Assembly: GCF_000421565.1 (NCBI RefSeq)
Contig: NZ_ATXG01000001.1
Span: forward strand, 1 to 64,000
Reading direction: 5' to 3'
Length of the DNA: 64,000 nt
From: Agromyces subbeticus DSM 16689
GTDB taxonomy: Bacteria; Actinomycetota; Actinomycetes; Actinomycetales; Microbacteriaceae
Shown here: positions 8,071 through 17,251 of the stretch, in pieces
Position numbering within the stretch: the stretch's first letter is position 1
How the letters are laid out: each line of letters starts with the position of its first letter
Notes under the pieces: generated by a model
What the model saw: the letters and a program-made list of their open reading frames with translations, nothing else
What the model was told of the DNA's origin: nothing
Databases searched by the model: none
Translations under genes and position numbers: made by a program

Positions 8071-9035
8071 GCGCCCTCGGGCGAGGGCGCCGGTGGCGCC
8101 ACGGCCGCCGAACCGTATGCGGGTGGCTTCGTCTCGGCGTACTGCGCCGGCCAGAGGCGCTTGAGGTAGTAGCGAGCCGGCTCCATCGCGATCGAGACGA
8201 TGGCGACGACCATCAGCGCGATCAGCGTGGCGTATGTGATGACGCTCCCGACGACCTGCCCGATCGTGCTTGCGAACGCCGGCAAGTCGGGAATGGCGAA
8301 GATCGATGCGACGACGGTGATGCCGCCGGCCATGAGCGGAACCGAGACGAGGTCGCGGAGCGTCTGGGCGCGCAACGCGTCGTCCCAGCGGAGCAGCTGC
8401 TCGCTCACGGCAGGCTGCGGTCGCGACACGAGTGCCGACGAGACCCACTCGGCGCCGGCCAGCGCTGCGATCGCTGCGGCGGCCGTGACGCCGATGAACA
8501 GTCGGGTTTCCGGGGGAGTCGGCATGATGGCGGCGGCGACGGCCAGCAGCCCACCGAAGCCCACGAAGATGCGAGCCCCGACACGCTCGATCGGCGCGAC
8601 GTAGTCGGCCACGGTCGGTCGAGGCAGGCGTGCGATGCGGGCACCGTGGCGCTGCACCTCGGGCGGTGCGGGCAGGATCGAGATCGCAGTGCCGATGCCC
8701 CGCCCGGCGAGCACGAGCCCGGCGAGCACGAGCCCGGAGACCGGCGAGACGGTCGCACCCCATGCGTGTTGGGCGGTCAGAGCGCCGTTCAGCACGAGCA
8801 GCACGCCGATGCCGGCTGCCACGACCATTCCGAGTGCACCCCAACCCGCACGGATTCGGAGCCGCGCGGCGATCGTGCGTTCGAGCTCGACATCGCCGTC
8901 GAGAGGCAGCCCGACAGTGCGTGCGAAGCGTCCGATGCTCGAGGGCCGTGACATCCACAGCGGAGTGGCGGCGCCGATGACGACGAAGGCCGTCAGCATG
9001 CCGAGCAGAGACCATTCGGCCGATTCGAGGGACAT
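8067..9035 (-). CDS. Membrane protein of unknown function
   Basis: 322 residues with about seven hydrophobic segments (around 10-30, 70-90, 98-115, 155-170, 180-200, 235-250, 262-285) and a proline-rich C-terminus. It resembles the unnamed integral membrane proteins that accompany YtrA-type GntR regulators in Actinobacteria; no enzymatic motif is recognised. Residues about 110-122 (SGLVLAGLVLAG) are encoded by an imperfect 15-bp tandem duplication at 8700-8731. The gene starts leaderlessly: TACATT ends 6 nt before the ATG. Confidence 0.75.
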   Translation of the reverse strand: MSLESAEWSLLGMLTAFVVIGAATPLWMSRPSSIGRFARTVGLPLDGDVELERTIAARLRIRAGWGALGMVVAAGIGVLLVLNGALTAQHAWGATVSPVSGLVLAGLVLAGRGIGTAISILPAPPEVQRHGARIARLPRPTVADYVAPIERVGARIFVGFGGLLAVAAAIMPTPPETRLFIGVTAAAAIAALAGAEWVSSALVSRPQPAVSEQLLRWDDALRAQTLRDLVSVPLMAGGITVVASIFAIPDLPAFASTIGQVVGSVITYATLIALMVVAIVSIAMEPARYYLKRLWPAQYAETKPPAYGSAAVAPPAPSPEGA

Positions 9036-9041
9036 GCTGTT

Positions 9042-9047
9042 AATGTA
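9042..9047 (-). promoter_or_regulatory. -10 box TACATT of leaderless membrane gene
   Basis: TANNNT 6 nt before ATG 9035, inside a TAAT/ATTA-flanked AT-rich patch that is the obvious GntR operator candidate. Confidence 0.5.
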
Positions 9048-9100
9048 TTACTACAAACCTGCGCCGTCAAGCTCGAGCGCCTCTTCGCCCGATGACCGGG

Positions 9101-9538
9101 TCAGTCGCGGTTGCGGTTGACCAGGCGCGAGAGCACGATCGCGCTGCGGGTGTGGTCGACGTTCGGGGCCACGCGCACCCGCTCGAGCGCGTCCTCGAGC
9201 GAGGCGATGTCGCGGGCTCGCATGTGCACGATGGCGTCGGCGCTGCCGGTCACCGTGCCCGCGTAGACGACCTCTGGCACGCCCTGCAGGATGCGCTGCA
9301 ACTCGTCGGGCGCAACGGTTCCGCGGCAGAACAGCTCGACGTAGGCCTCGGTCGACATGCCGTCGACGGCGGGGTCGACCTGGATGGTGAACGAGCGGAT
9401 GACACCGTCGGCGACCAAGCGGTCGACGCGCCGCTTGACGGCCGAAGCGGAGAGGCCCACCGACGACCCGATGTCGCCGTACCCGGCACGGGAGTTCTGC
9501 CGCAGCAGGTCGAGGATGGCGCGGTCGAGGTTGTCCAT
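9101..9538 (-). CDS. Lrp/AsnC-family regulator
   Basis: 145 residues: N-terminal HTH (MDNLDRAILDLLRQNSRAGY, LSASAVKRRVDRL) and a C-terminal RAM domain with VTGSADAIVHM. The family responds to amino acids. Nearby ddaH-rocD, an arginine/ornithine pair, is a plausible target but three genes intervene. ATG start preceded by TACAAT with 6 nt spacing. Divergent from the LLM gene over 211 bp that hold three copies of GACGCA. Confidence 0.9.
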   Translation of the reverse strand: MDNLDRAILDLLRQNSRAGYGDIGSSVGLSASAVKRRVDRLVADGVIRSFTIQVDPAVDGMSTEAYVELFCRGTVAPDELQRILQGVPEVVYAGTVTGSADAIVHMRARDIASLEDALERVRVAPNVDHTRSAIVLSRLVNRNRD

Positions 9539-9544
9539 CCTCGG

Positions 9545-9550
9545 ATTGTA
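9545..9550 (-). promoter_or_regulatory. -10 box TACAAT of leaderless lrp-like gene
   Basis: TACAAT followed by 6 nt and the ATG at 9538. Confidence 0.55.
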
Positions 9551-9561
9551 TGTCGATCGGT

Positions 9562-9609
9562 TGCGTCGAGGCGCGATATGACGCAGTTTTCATGCGCCCC
9601 TTGACGCAG
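9562..9609. promoter_or_regulatory. Three GACGCA elements in lrp-LLM divergent region
   Basis: GACGCA occurs on the minus strand at 9562-9567 and on the plus strand, within TGACGCAG, at 9579-9586 and 9602-9609. Repeated sites beside an Lrp gene suggest a binding array; not matched to a known consensus. Confidence 0.3.
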
Positions 9610-9737
9610 ATGATCCGTTGTGCGTGCCTGAGCGGCCCGTGCCGGGTGCACCGCAGCACGCGGGCGGCAGCCTGACATGGAGGCGGCCTCGCGCCGCGGC
9701 GTCCGCTCGACGATACGCGCCTGAAACGCGCCGCCCA

Positions 9738-9743
9738 TAGGCT
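9738..9743 (+). promoter_or_regulatory. -10 box TAGGCT of leaderless LLM gene
   Basis: TAGGCT, 6 nt, ATG 9750. Confidence 0.55.
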
Positions 9744-9749
9744 GAGCGG

Positions 9750-10550
9750 ATGTCTCTCCATACCCCCGTGCGTCTCGGTGTGCAGGTGCAGCCCCAGCAC
9801 GCGCAGTACACCGCCATTCGCGACACCGTGCTTCGCCTCGAAGACCTCGGCGTCGACATCGTCTTCAACTGGGACCACTTCTTTCCGCTCAGCGGCGACC
9901 GCGAGGGCCTGCATTTCGAGGCCTGGACGATGCTCGGTGCGTGGGCCGAGCAGACCGAGCGCGTCGAGTTCGGCTCGCTCGTCAGCTGCAACTCGTATCG
10001 AAACGCCGACCTGCAGGCCGACATGGCCCGCACGATCGACCACATCAGCGCGAAGGGCGGCACCGGGCGCTTCATCTTCGGCACGGGCGCGGGCTGGTTC
10101 GAGCGCGACTACGACGAGTACGGCTACGAGTTCGGCACCCCGGGTTCACGGCTCAGGGCGCTCGCCGGGGCGCTGCCTCGCATCGAGGAGCGCTGGCAGA
10201 AGCTCAACCCGGCGCCGACGCGCGACATCCCGATCATGATCGGCGGCAAGGGCGAGCAGAAGACGCTGCGCATCGTCGCCGAGCACGCCGACATCTGGCA
10301 CTCCTTCGTCGAGCCCACCGAGCTGGCGCACAAGCTCGACGTTCTTCGGCGTTGGGGCGACGAGGTCGGGCGGGATGTCTCGGAGATCACCGTCTCGAAC
10401 GAGCTCGACCGCAGCGGCGTCGACGTCGAGCACGCCGACGCCCTCTTCGCGGCCGGCGTGCGTCTCTTCACGATCGGAATCGGCGGGCCCGACTACTCGC
10501 TCGACGCGGTGAAGCGCTGGCTCGCCTGGCGGGACGCGAAGAACGGCTGA
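9750..10550 (+). CDS. LLM-class F420-dependent oxidoreductase
   Basis: 266-residue luciferase-like monooxygenase fold protein. Family landmarks: VDIVFNWDHFFPL near residue 35-47, AWTMLGAWAEQTERVEFGSLV, GTGAGWFERDYDEYG and PIMIGGKGEQKTLRIVAEHAD, the last typical of actinobacterial F420-binding LLM enzymes. It probably reduces or oxidises a small substrate with coenzyme F420, but the substrate is unknown. Leaderless start. Convergent with the membrane-anchored protein gene at 10603, with a strong hairpin between. Confidence 0.88.
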   Translation: MSLHTPVRLGVQVQPQHAQYTAIRDTVLRLEDLGVDIVFNWDHFFPLSGDREGLHFEAWTMLGAWAEQTERVEFGSLVSCNSYRNADLQADMARTIDHISAKGGTGRFIFGTGAGWFERDYDEYGYEFGTPGSRLRALAGALPRIEERWQKLNPAPTRDIPIMIGGKGEQKTLRIVAEHADIWHSFVEPTELAHKLDVLRRWGDEVGRDVSEITVSNELDRSGVDVEHADALFAAGVRLFTIGIGGPDYSLDAVKRWLAWRDAKNG

Positions 10551-10565
10551 GCGCTCACTGCGAGC

Positions 10566-10594
10566 CGGTTGCGCAGCCGCCGGCTGCGCAACCG
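10566..10594. terminator. Bidirectional hairpin terminator
   Basis: Perfect 14-bp inverted repeat CGGTTGCGCAGCCG / CGGCTGCGCAACCG with a one-base loop between two convergent genes. GC-rich, no T-run. Confidence 0.6.
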
Positions 10595-10602
10595 CGGGCC
10601 AC

Positions 10603-11409
10603 TCAACCGGCGGCCGACACGATCAATGTTCCGTCGGCCTGCCAGATCACGTCGAAGGTCGGGGTCGCGCCGCTGCTCGACCAGCCCACGTTCAGTCCGT
10701 CATGCGGGAACCGGCCGTCTGACGTGCAGGTCGCTGCTCCGCCGAGGTCGCCGCCCATCGTGAGGATGAGGCAGTACTCGGAGTCATCGCGGCCGGCGAA
10801 GACGCGCGAGCCATCGGAGCGAGTCGCGAGCAGACGGGTCTCGATCGCACCGTTGCCGAAGTCGGGAACCAGGGTGGCCGGAGGCACGTCGGCGTCCGTC
10901 GCGGGCCGAAGGAACACCGCAGCGGCGGCCGACCCCGCTGCAACCGGCTGTGATGCCAGGAACTCGGCTTGCGTGCGCGGGCCCGGGAAGGGCGTTGCCG
11001 AGGCTGCGGTCTCGGACGCGGCGCGATCGGCGTCGGCCGCGGCCTCACGCGCGCCCAGTTGCCAGCCCGCGAGCACACCGATCACGAGTGCCGCGGCGGC
11101 CGCGATGATCGCGCGGCGAACCCACGACGGGCGCTCGACGGCGGGGCCCTCGGTGAAGTCGGCAGCACTGCCGGCGGTCGTGCCGGCGGATGCGTCGACG
11201 GATGTGCCCGCGGATGCATCGCCGGGCATGCTCGTCGACGGGCGAACCGGGCTGAGCTCACCGGTTCCGTCCGTCTCCGCAGGCTGCCCGGGTGAGGTCA
11301 GCGCGACCAACTCGCGGGCGGCCTCGGCGCGCTCCGAGTCGGAGGCGCCGGTGCCGGTGCCGTAGACGATGCGCTGCAGGTGGGCGAGCCGATCGCTCTC
11401 GGGCTTCAC
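10603..11409 (-). CDS. Single-pass membrane-anchored protein (paralogue 2)
   Basis: 268 residues: cytoplasmic N-terminus of about 90 residues opening with a short helix (LQRIVYGTGTGASDSERAEAAREL), one transmembrane helix (IIAAAAALVIGVLAGWQLGA) and an extracytoplasmic domain containing a likely disulfide pair (EYCLILT, ATCTSDG). The upstream paralogue shares the N-terminal helix, the GWQLG end of the membrane segment and the C-terminal domain layout, so the pair arose by tandem duplication. GTG start overlaps the upstream stop by 4 bp (GTGA). Function unknown; the form is reminiscent of anti-sigma-like or sensory anchors but no such domain is recognised. Confidence 0.72.
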   Translation of the reverse strand: MKPESDRLAHLQRIVYGTGTGASDSERAEAARELVALTSPGQPAETDGTGELSPVRPSTSMPGDASAGTSVDASAGTTAGSAADFTEGPAVERPSWVRRAIIAAAAALVIGVLAGWQLGAREAAADADRAASETAASATPFPGPRTQAEFLASQPVAAGSAAAAVFLRPATDADVPPATLVPDFGNGAIETRLLATRSDGSRVFAGRDDSEYCLILTMGGDLGGAATCTSDGRFPHDGLNVGWSSSGATPTFDVIWQADGTLIVSAAG

Positions 11410-12251
11410 TGCTCGTTCTCCGGGTCGTATTCGGGGGTCGGCGGGGTCTCCTGCCGCGAGCCCATCTCGCCGAGCTTGACGGTGCCGTTCGGACGCCAGT
11501 GCACGACGGCCTGTGCCGCTGCAGCCTCGTTCCACGCGATGACCCTGAGGCCGCTGCTGTCGACCATCCCGAGAGAACTGCAGGTCGGCGTTCCGTTCAT
11601 GATCCCCGCTGGGGCGGGGTAGAGGGCGATCAGGCAGATCTCGGCACCCCGCGTCGCGCCGTAGACGAGAAGCCCGTCGGGTCGGGAGAGCAGCAGACGC
11701 ACGCTTGCGGCATCGAGTTCGAACGTCGCCGCCCAAGCCGGATCGAGCAGGTCTGCGTCGGTCGCGGCACGGTCGAACACCGCTGTCATGGGCGCATCCA
11801 CCACCTCCACCATGCCGCCGGCAGCCTCATCGTCTGAGGAGATGTCCGGCGGCAGTGCCGGCGCGGTTGCCGTCAGCGGAGCCTCCGAAGGCGTCGGGTC
11901 CGTCGCCGACGCCGCCGGCCCGCCGAGCTGCCAGCCGATGGCGAGGCCGACCGCGAGCGCGGCTGCCGCGGCGCCGATCACCCAGCGCAGCTCGTGAGTG
12001 CGCGGCCTGCTCGACGGCGCCGCCTGTACACGAGCTGCCGATGCCATCGAGGTCGCCGCAGTCCTCGACCCATCGGCGGCCTCGCCGGCGATGACCGGTT
12101 GCTGGTCGGGTGCGGCCGACTGCAGACTCGCGAGCTCGGCAGCGGCCCCGGCACGTTCCGACGCCGACGAGCCGGGGCCGTAGAGGCGTTGCTGCAGCCG
12201 TGCGATGCGCTCGTCTCGGCCGACCTCATCGTCGTGCGCAGACTCCGCCAT
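11406..12251 (-). CDS. Single-pass membrane-anchored protein (paralogue 1)
   Basis: 281 residues, same architecture as the downstream gene: N-terminal helix ARLQQRLYGPGSSASERAGAAAEL, transmembrane segment around residues 90-112 (ending GWQLGG), acidic/proline spacer, and an extracytoplasmic domain with AEICLIALYP and a second cysteine in TPTCSSL, matching the cysteine spacing of its paralogue. First gene of a two-gene operon. No family name recognised; the presence of both copies side by side suggests a divergent pair of envelope proteins that might pair or bind related ligands. Confidence 0.72.
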   Translation of the reverse strand: MAESAHDDEVGRDERIARLQQRLYGPGSSASERAGAAAELASLQSAAPDQQPVIAGEAADGSRTAATSMASAARVQAAPSSRPRTHELRWVIGAAAAALAVGLAIGWQLGGPAASATDPTPSEAPLTATAPALPPDISSDDEAAGGMVEVVDAPMTAVFDRAATDADLLDPAWAATFELDAASVRLLLSRPDGLLVYGATRGAEICLIALYPAPAGIMNGTPTCSSLGMVDSSGLRVIAWNEAAAAQAVVHWRPNGTVKLGEMGSRQETPPTPEYDPENEQ

Positions 12252-12604
12252 GCCGGCCCCTGTCGTTCGTCCGGCGGATCGCGATCGAGACGGCGATCCG
12301 GTCGGTCTTCAGGATGCCTCAGTCGATCGTCAGCGGCAACTCCCGCCGAAGACGCTCGAGTCGCGACATCCGCCGGCCTTCCCTCGCACGAAAACGGTGC
12401 GCAGACGGCGAACGAGCACGAAAGTTGCGCTCGACGCCGCCAACCGTGCCGCGATTCCGTCCACACTGGAAGAGGCGTCTCGACGGCGGCGAAACCCGAA
12501 CGTCGTCGTCGGGGCTCGGGAGAGCGACCTGGTCCGCCGGTTTGCACTCAGCGGATGCCGCGAGCCTCGGCCCGCGGCATCCGCTCAACTCTCGAAGGAG
12601 TGAG
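12252..12604. other. 353-bp intergenic region upstream of ddaH
   Basis: No credible gene on either strand. It should hold divergent promoters for the paralogue operon and ddaH-rocD. The only clear structure is the hairpin at 12550-12585, just before the ddaH ribosome site. A short relatively A-rich stretch (about 12385-12430) may hold the promoter. Confidence 0.5.
12550..12585. repeat. GGATGCC-type hairpin before ddaH
   Basis: Perfect 13-bp arms AGCGGATGCCGCG and CGCGGCATCCGCT with a 10-nt loop, ending 10 bp before the AAGGAG of ddaH. Could be a leader structure affecting translation or a member of the dispersed CGGATGCC inverted-pair family. Confidence 0.6.
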
Positions 12605-13489
12605 ATGTCGACGGTGGTCGAGACCGGCGAGCAGCCCGGCGAACGCCCTGCGCAGCAGCCCGGCACGAGGCCCGAGCGGCGTGCCACCGGCCGTAGCGTG
12701 CTGATGTGCCGCCCAGAGCACTTCACCGTGGCGTATCGCATCAACCCGTGGATGAATCCCGCGATGCCGACGAACACGAGCCTCGCGCTCGCGCAGTGGC
12801 AGGTGCTCTACGACACCTACGAGCGCCTGGGCTACGAGATCGAGCTCATCGACCCGATCACGGGGCTGCCCGACATGGTCTACGCCGCGAACGGCGGGTT
12901 CGTCATCGACGGCATCGCCTACGGCGCGAGCTTCACACACCCCGAACGGCAGCCCGAAGGCCCGGCCTACATGCAGTGGTTCGCGGAGGCCGGCTTCGAC
13001 GTGCGCGAGCCGGTCGAGGTCAACGAGGGCGAGGGCGACTTCCTGCTGGTCGGCGACACGATCCTCGCCGGCACCGGGTTTCGCAGCCACTCGCGCTCGC
13101 ACGATGAACTCACCAAGATCTTCGGGCGCGAGGTCGTGACGCTCCGCCTCGTGAACCCGAGCTTCTACCACCTCGACACCGCGGTCGCCGTGCTCGATGC
13201 CACGCCCGGTCAAGAGCACATCGCCTACCTGCCGAGCGCGTTCGACGAGGCATCCGTCGCCCTGCTTCGCGAGCGTTACCCCGACGCGATCATCGCCACC
13301 GAGACGGATGCCGCGGTGCTCGGCCTCAACGCGTTCAGCGACGGCCGCAATGTGGTGATCGCGTCGCGCGCGGCCGACTTCTCGCGGCAGTTGCGCGAGC
13401 ACGGCTACCACCCGATCGGCGTCGACCTCTCCGAGCTGCTGCTCGGCGGCGGCGGCGTCAAGTGCTGCACCTTGGAGTTGCGCCGATGA
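12605..13489 (+). CDS. ddaH: Dimethylargininase (N,N-dimethylarginine hydrolase)
   Basis: 294-residue amidinotransferase-superfamily enzyme that hydrolyses methylated arginine or arginine-like guanidines to citrulline and an amine. Visible family residues: NPWMNP near the N-terminus, DMVYAANGGFV, GEGDFLL, catalytic His189 in SFYHLDTAV and the C-terminal nucleophilic cysteine in GGGVKCCTLELR (Cys287/288). ATG at 12605 is preceded by a strong AAGGAG. The gene overlaps rocD by 4 bp (ATGA), so arginine-derived product is probably passed toward ornithine/glutamate metabolism. A peptidyl/arginine deiminase activity cannot be excluded from sequence. Confidence 0.9.
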   Translation: MSTVVETGEQPGERPAQQPGTRPERRATGRSVLMCRPEHFTVAYRINPWMNPAMPTNTSLALAQWQVLYDTYERLGYEIELIDPITGLPDMVYAANGGFVIDGIAYGASFTHPERQPEGPAYMQWFAEAGFDVREPVEVNEGEGDFLLVGDTILAGTGFRSHSRSHDELTKIFGREVVTLRLVNPSFYHLDTAVAVLDATPGQEHIAYLPSAFDEASVALLRERYPDAIIATETDAAVLGLNAFSDGRNVVIASRAADFSRQLREHGYHPIGVDLSELLLGGGGVKCCTLELRR

Positions 13490-14766
13490 ACACGAACACG
13501 TCAACGATCACGACGGCCGCCGCCGCGACCGCGCCCGAGACGGTCGCAGAGACCGCAAGCGAGGCCGCCATCGCGATCGAGTCAGAGCACGCTGCGCACA
13601 ACTACCACCCGCTGCCGGTCGTCGTGGCGTCGGGCGAAGGCGCTTGGGTGACGGATGTCGAGGGGCGCCGGTATCTCGACTGCCTCGCCGCCTACTCGGC
13701 CGTGAACTTCGGCCACGGCAACGCGAGGCTCGTCGAGGCGGCGCGCGAGCAGCTCGGGCGCATCACCCTGACGAGCCGCGCGTTTCACAATGACCGGCTC
13801 GGGCCGTTCGTCACCGAGCTCGCGGCGCTCTGCGGCAAGCAGATGGTGCTGCCGATGAACACGGGCGCCGAGGCCGTCGAGTCGGGCATCAAGGTCGCGC
13901 GCGCGTGGGGCTACCGCGTGAAGGGCGTGGCAGCGGATGCCGCGAACATCGTCGTCATGGCCGGCAACTTCCACGGCCGCACGACGACCATCGTCTCGTT
14001 CAGCGACGACCCCGACGCGCGAACGGACTTCGGGCCGTTCACCCCGGGCTTCCGCACCGTGCCCTACGGCGATGCCGCCGCCCTCGAGACCGCCATCGAC
14101 GAGAACACGGTCGCCGTGCTGCTCGAGCCGATCCAGGGCGAGGCCGGCATCGTCGTGCCGCCGCCCGGCTACCTGCCCGCGGTGCGAGGCATCTGCACCG
14201 ACCGAAACGTGCTCATGATCGCCGACGAGATCCAGTCGGGGCTCGGCCGGGTCGGCGCGACGTTCGCGTGCGACCTCGTCGGCGTCGTGCCCGACCTCTA
14301 CCTGCTGGGCAAGGCGCTCGGCGGCGGCATCGTTCCCGTCTCGGCGGTCGTCGGCGACCGAGACGTGCTCGGTGTGCTGCAGCCGGGCGAGCACGGCTCG
14401 ACGTTCGGCGGCAACCCGCTCGCGGCGGCCGTGGGGCTCGAGGTAGTGCGCATGCTCGCGACGGGCGAGCCGCAGCAGCGCGCACGCGAACTCGGCGCGC
14501 ACCTGCATGAGCGCCTGCTCGCGCTGCTCGGCCGTGGGGTCGTCGCCGTGCGGGGTGCCGGGCTCTGGGCCGGCATCGATATCGACCCCGCGCTCGCGAG
14601 TGGCCGCGAAGTCTGCGAGGCGCTCATGCGTCGCGGTGTGCTCGCGAAGGACACGCACGGCTCGACGATTCGGCTCGCGCCGCCGATCGTCGTCGAGCAG
14701 GCTGACCTCGACTGGGCCGTCGAGCAGCTCGAGGCGGTGCTCGGCGAGTTCGCCGTGCGGGAGTAG
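13486..14766 (+). CDS. rocD: Ornithine--oxo-acid aminotransferase
   Basis: 426-residue class-III PLP aminotransferase. Transfers the delta-amino group of ornithine to 2-oxoglutarate to give glutamate semialdehyde. Landmarks: YLDCLAAYSAVNFGHGN, GAEAVESGIKVARAWGY, GNFHGRTT, EPIQGEAGI, ADEIQSGLGR and the PLP lysine Lys276 in LLGKALGGG. Start at 13486 uses the ATGA overlap with ddaH. Its product, P5C, is the same intermediate as in PutA, linking this operon with the proline gene earlier in the window. Confidence 0.95.
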   Translation: MNTNTSTITTAAAATAPETVAETASEAAIAIESEHAAHNYHPLPVVVASGEGAWVTDVEGRRYLDCLAAYSAVNFGHGNARLVEAAREQLGRITLTSRAFHNDRLGPFVTELAALCGKQMVLPMNTGAEAVESGIKVARAWGYRVKGVAADAANIVVMAGNFHGRTTTIVSFSDDPDARTDFGPFTPGFRTVPYGDAAALETAIDENTVAVLLEPIQGEAGIVVPPPGYLPAVRGICTDRNVLMIADEIQSGLGRVGATFACDLVGVVPDLYLLGKALGGGIVPVSAVVGDRDVLGVLQPGEHGSTFGGNPLAAAVGLEVVRMLATGEPQQRARELGAHLHERLLALLGRGVVAVRGAGLWAGIDIDPALASGREVCEALMRRGVLAKDTHGSTIRLAPPIVVEQADLDWAVEQLEAVLGEFAVRE

Positions 14767-14773
14767 CCCCTTC

Positions 14774-14799
14774 CGGTTCGGCAGCTTCCCGCCGAACGG
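14774..14799. terminator. Possible rocD terminator hairpin
   Basis: CGGTTCGGC, 8-nt loop, GCCGAACGG; one mismatch, shortly after the rocD stop. Confidence 0.35.
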
Positions 14800-14825
14800 C
14801 GGTGTCGGCGCAGAAGCTGCGGTCG

Positions 14826-14831
14826 TATCAT
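14826..14831 (+). promoter_or_regulatory. -10 box TATCAT of leaderless cupin gene
   Basis: TATCAT, 7 nt, ATG 14839. Confidence 0.5.
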
Positions 14832-14838
14832 CGGCGCT

Positions 14839-15330
14839 ATGGACACTTCAGCTGGCCCTCACATCCTTCGTGCGGGTAAGGGTGACGTCACCGTCGAGCC
14901 GGGAATGCTCGATCGATACCTCCTCGAGAGCGCGGCCTCCGGAGGCAGCATCGCGCTCGTCGAGCACGTGCTCGACCCGAAGGTGCTGGCTGCCCCGATT
15001 CACCGGCACAGCCGCGAAGACGAATACTCGTTCGTGCTGGCGGGCACGCTCGGGGTGATCGAAGAGGGAGTCGAGATCACGGCGTCGCCGGGCGACCTGG
15101 TCACCAAGCTGCGCGGACGCTGGCACACCTTCTGGAACGCGGGCGACGACGAGCTCCGCGTGCTCGAGATCATCGTGCCGGGCGGCCTCGAGGCGATGTT
15201 CCGTCGATTCGGCGAGCCCGGCGGCGAGTACTCACCAGACACGCTTCCCGCGCTCGCGGCCGAGTACGGCGCTGACGTGGACTTCGAGGCGACGATGCCG
15301 CTGGTCGAGCGGCACGGGCTGGTGTTCTAG
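14839..15330 (+). CDS. Cupin-domain protein
   Basis: 163 residues forming a single cupin barrel: metal-ligand motif 1 as PIHRHSREDEYSFVLAG (two His and Glu, residues about 55-71) and motif 2 around GDLVTKLRGRWHTFWNAG with a further His. Such small cupins can be metal-dependent enzymes (quercetinase-, dioxygenase- or isomerase-like) or ligand sensors; nothing here identifies the substrate. It stands alone between rocD and the convergent DUF4097 lipoprotein. Confidence 0.85.
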   Translation: MDTSAGPHILRAGKGDVTVEPGMLDRYLLESAASGGSIALVEHVLDPKVLAAPIHRHSREDEYSFVLAGTLGVIEEGVEITASPGDLVTKLRGRWHTFWNAGDDELRVLEIIVPGGLEAMFRRFGEPGGEYSPDTLPALAAEYGADVDFEATMPLVERHGLVF

Positions 15331-15340
15331 CGGGGGCCGC

Positions 15341-16114
15341 TCAGTCGCCCGTCACCGTGATCGCGCCGTTCGACGTCGCGAGGTCGAGCAGGAACTCGCC
15401 GGCGGCATCCTCGGCGATCTCGACGTCGACCGAGCCGTTCGACGTGTCGGTCGCCACTCGGTAGCCGGCACCGTCGGTCGGCACCGCGAGTTCGATCGCC
15501 CCGTTCGACGTGCGGGCGTCGACGTCTTGCGGCGTCGAGAGCAGCAGGTCGATGGCGCCGTTCGACGTTCTCGCCCGCACGCCCGTGCCGGCGAGGTCGC
15601 GGCCCTCGATGCGCCCGTTGCTCGTCTCGGCGTCGATGCCGCCCGTCACGTCGTCGAGTTCGACCCGGCCGTTGTTCGTCGAGACCTCGACGGCGTTCAC
15701 CCCGGTGAGCTCGATCGAGCCGTTCGAGGTCGACCCGCGCACGTCGACACCGACCGGGAGCTCGATCGTGTAGTCGACGGTGCAGTTGCGACCGCAGCCG
15801 CTGAGCACGAGCACGTCGCCATCGACCTCGTGGGTCTCGCGCTCCGTTCGCTCGCCCCGGTACGAGACGGTGCGCGAGAGCTCGATGCCGGTCGCCCCTT
15901 CGACGCCGCGCACCGTGACGCTGCCGCCCGGCTCATCGATCTCGATGGTGCTCACCTGGTCGCTCAGGGTTGCGTCGTCGCTGAATCGTTCGGGCGGGGA
16001 GAGGAACGCGCAGCCGCTCAGCACCGCGGCGGTCGCCACGGCGATCGTTCCGGCGAGAACGGCGCGTGCCGTTCGTCTCGCACCGGCTGATCCGCGCGGT
16101 CGTGTGGCAGCCAT
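15341..16114 (-). CDS. DUF4097-type surface lipoprotein with TSNG repeats
   Basis: 257-residue lipoprotein: signal peptide and lipobox LSGC (Cys35), then a beta-helix-like domain built of about eight repeats containing S/T-S/N-N-G (STSNGSIEL, STNNGRVEL, ETSNGRIEG, RTSNGAIDL, RTSNGAIEL, DTSNGSVDV, ATSNGAITV), each about 18-20 residues and matching one coil of a right-handed parallel beta-sheet. This is the DUF4097/adhesin-like family often found near envelope-stress or two-component systems. One likely disulfide (SGCGRNCTV). The start was placed at 16114 by signal peptide shape. Role on the cell surface unknown. Confidence 0.82.
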   Translation of the reverse strand: MAATRPRGSAGARRTARAVLAGTIAVATAAVLSGCAFLSPPERFSDDATLSDQVSTIEIDEPGGSVTVRGVEGATGIELSRTVSYRGERTERETHEVDGDVLVLSGCGRNCTVDYTIELPVGVDVRGSTSNGSIELTGVNAVEVSTNNGRVELDDVTGGIDAETSNGRIEGRDLAGTGVRARTSNGAIDLLLSTPQDVDARTSNGAIELAVPTDGAGYRVATDTSNGSVDVEIAEDAAGEFLLDLATSNGAITVTGD

Positions 16115-16285
16115 GCGCAATTCAATCTCCCCTGTCGAAGAGCCCGGCACCTCGCCAGCCTCTCATTCGAGACTATCCATCGCGTTGCTCGCGGCGCCGT
16201 GGGGAAAACCCCCGCATGACCGTTCGCACACGCGTGAGCGGATGCCGCAGCATCCGCTCACTCTGCCGGAGTCGTGCTGCAAGCC
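16115..16285. other. Intergenic region after alpha/beta hydrolase
   Basis: 171 bp holding the promoter of the DUF4097 lipoprotein and the hairpin at 16234-16261; no gene seen. Confidence 0.5.
16234..16261 (-). terminator. GGATGC hairpin terminator
   Basis: Perfect 12-bp arms GTGAGCGGATGC / GCATCCGCTCAC with a 4-nt loop, 25 bp downstream of the hydrolase stop on its strand. Confidence 0.6.
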
Positions 16286-17228
<943 letters not shown>

Positions 17229-17251
17229 TTTCCGTTCAGAATCGAGAGCCC

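Noticed and set aside
8700..8731. 15-bp duplication in the GntR-linked membrane gene as a mobile repeat
   Set aside because: Only two and a half imperfect copies encoding ordinary hydrophobic residues; simple local duplication explains it.
12110..12604. Upstream extension of ddaH to 459 residues
   Set aside because: The extra 165 residues are Arg/Ser-rich and unlike the family; AAGGAG directly precedes ATG 12605.
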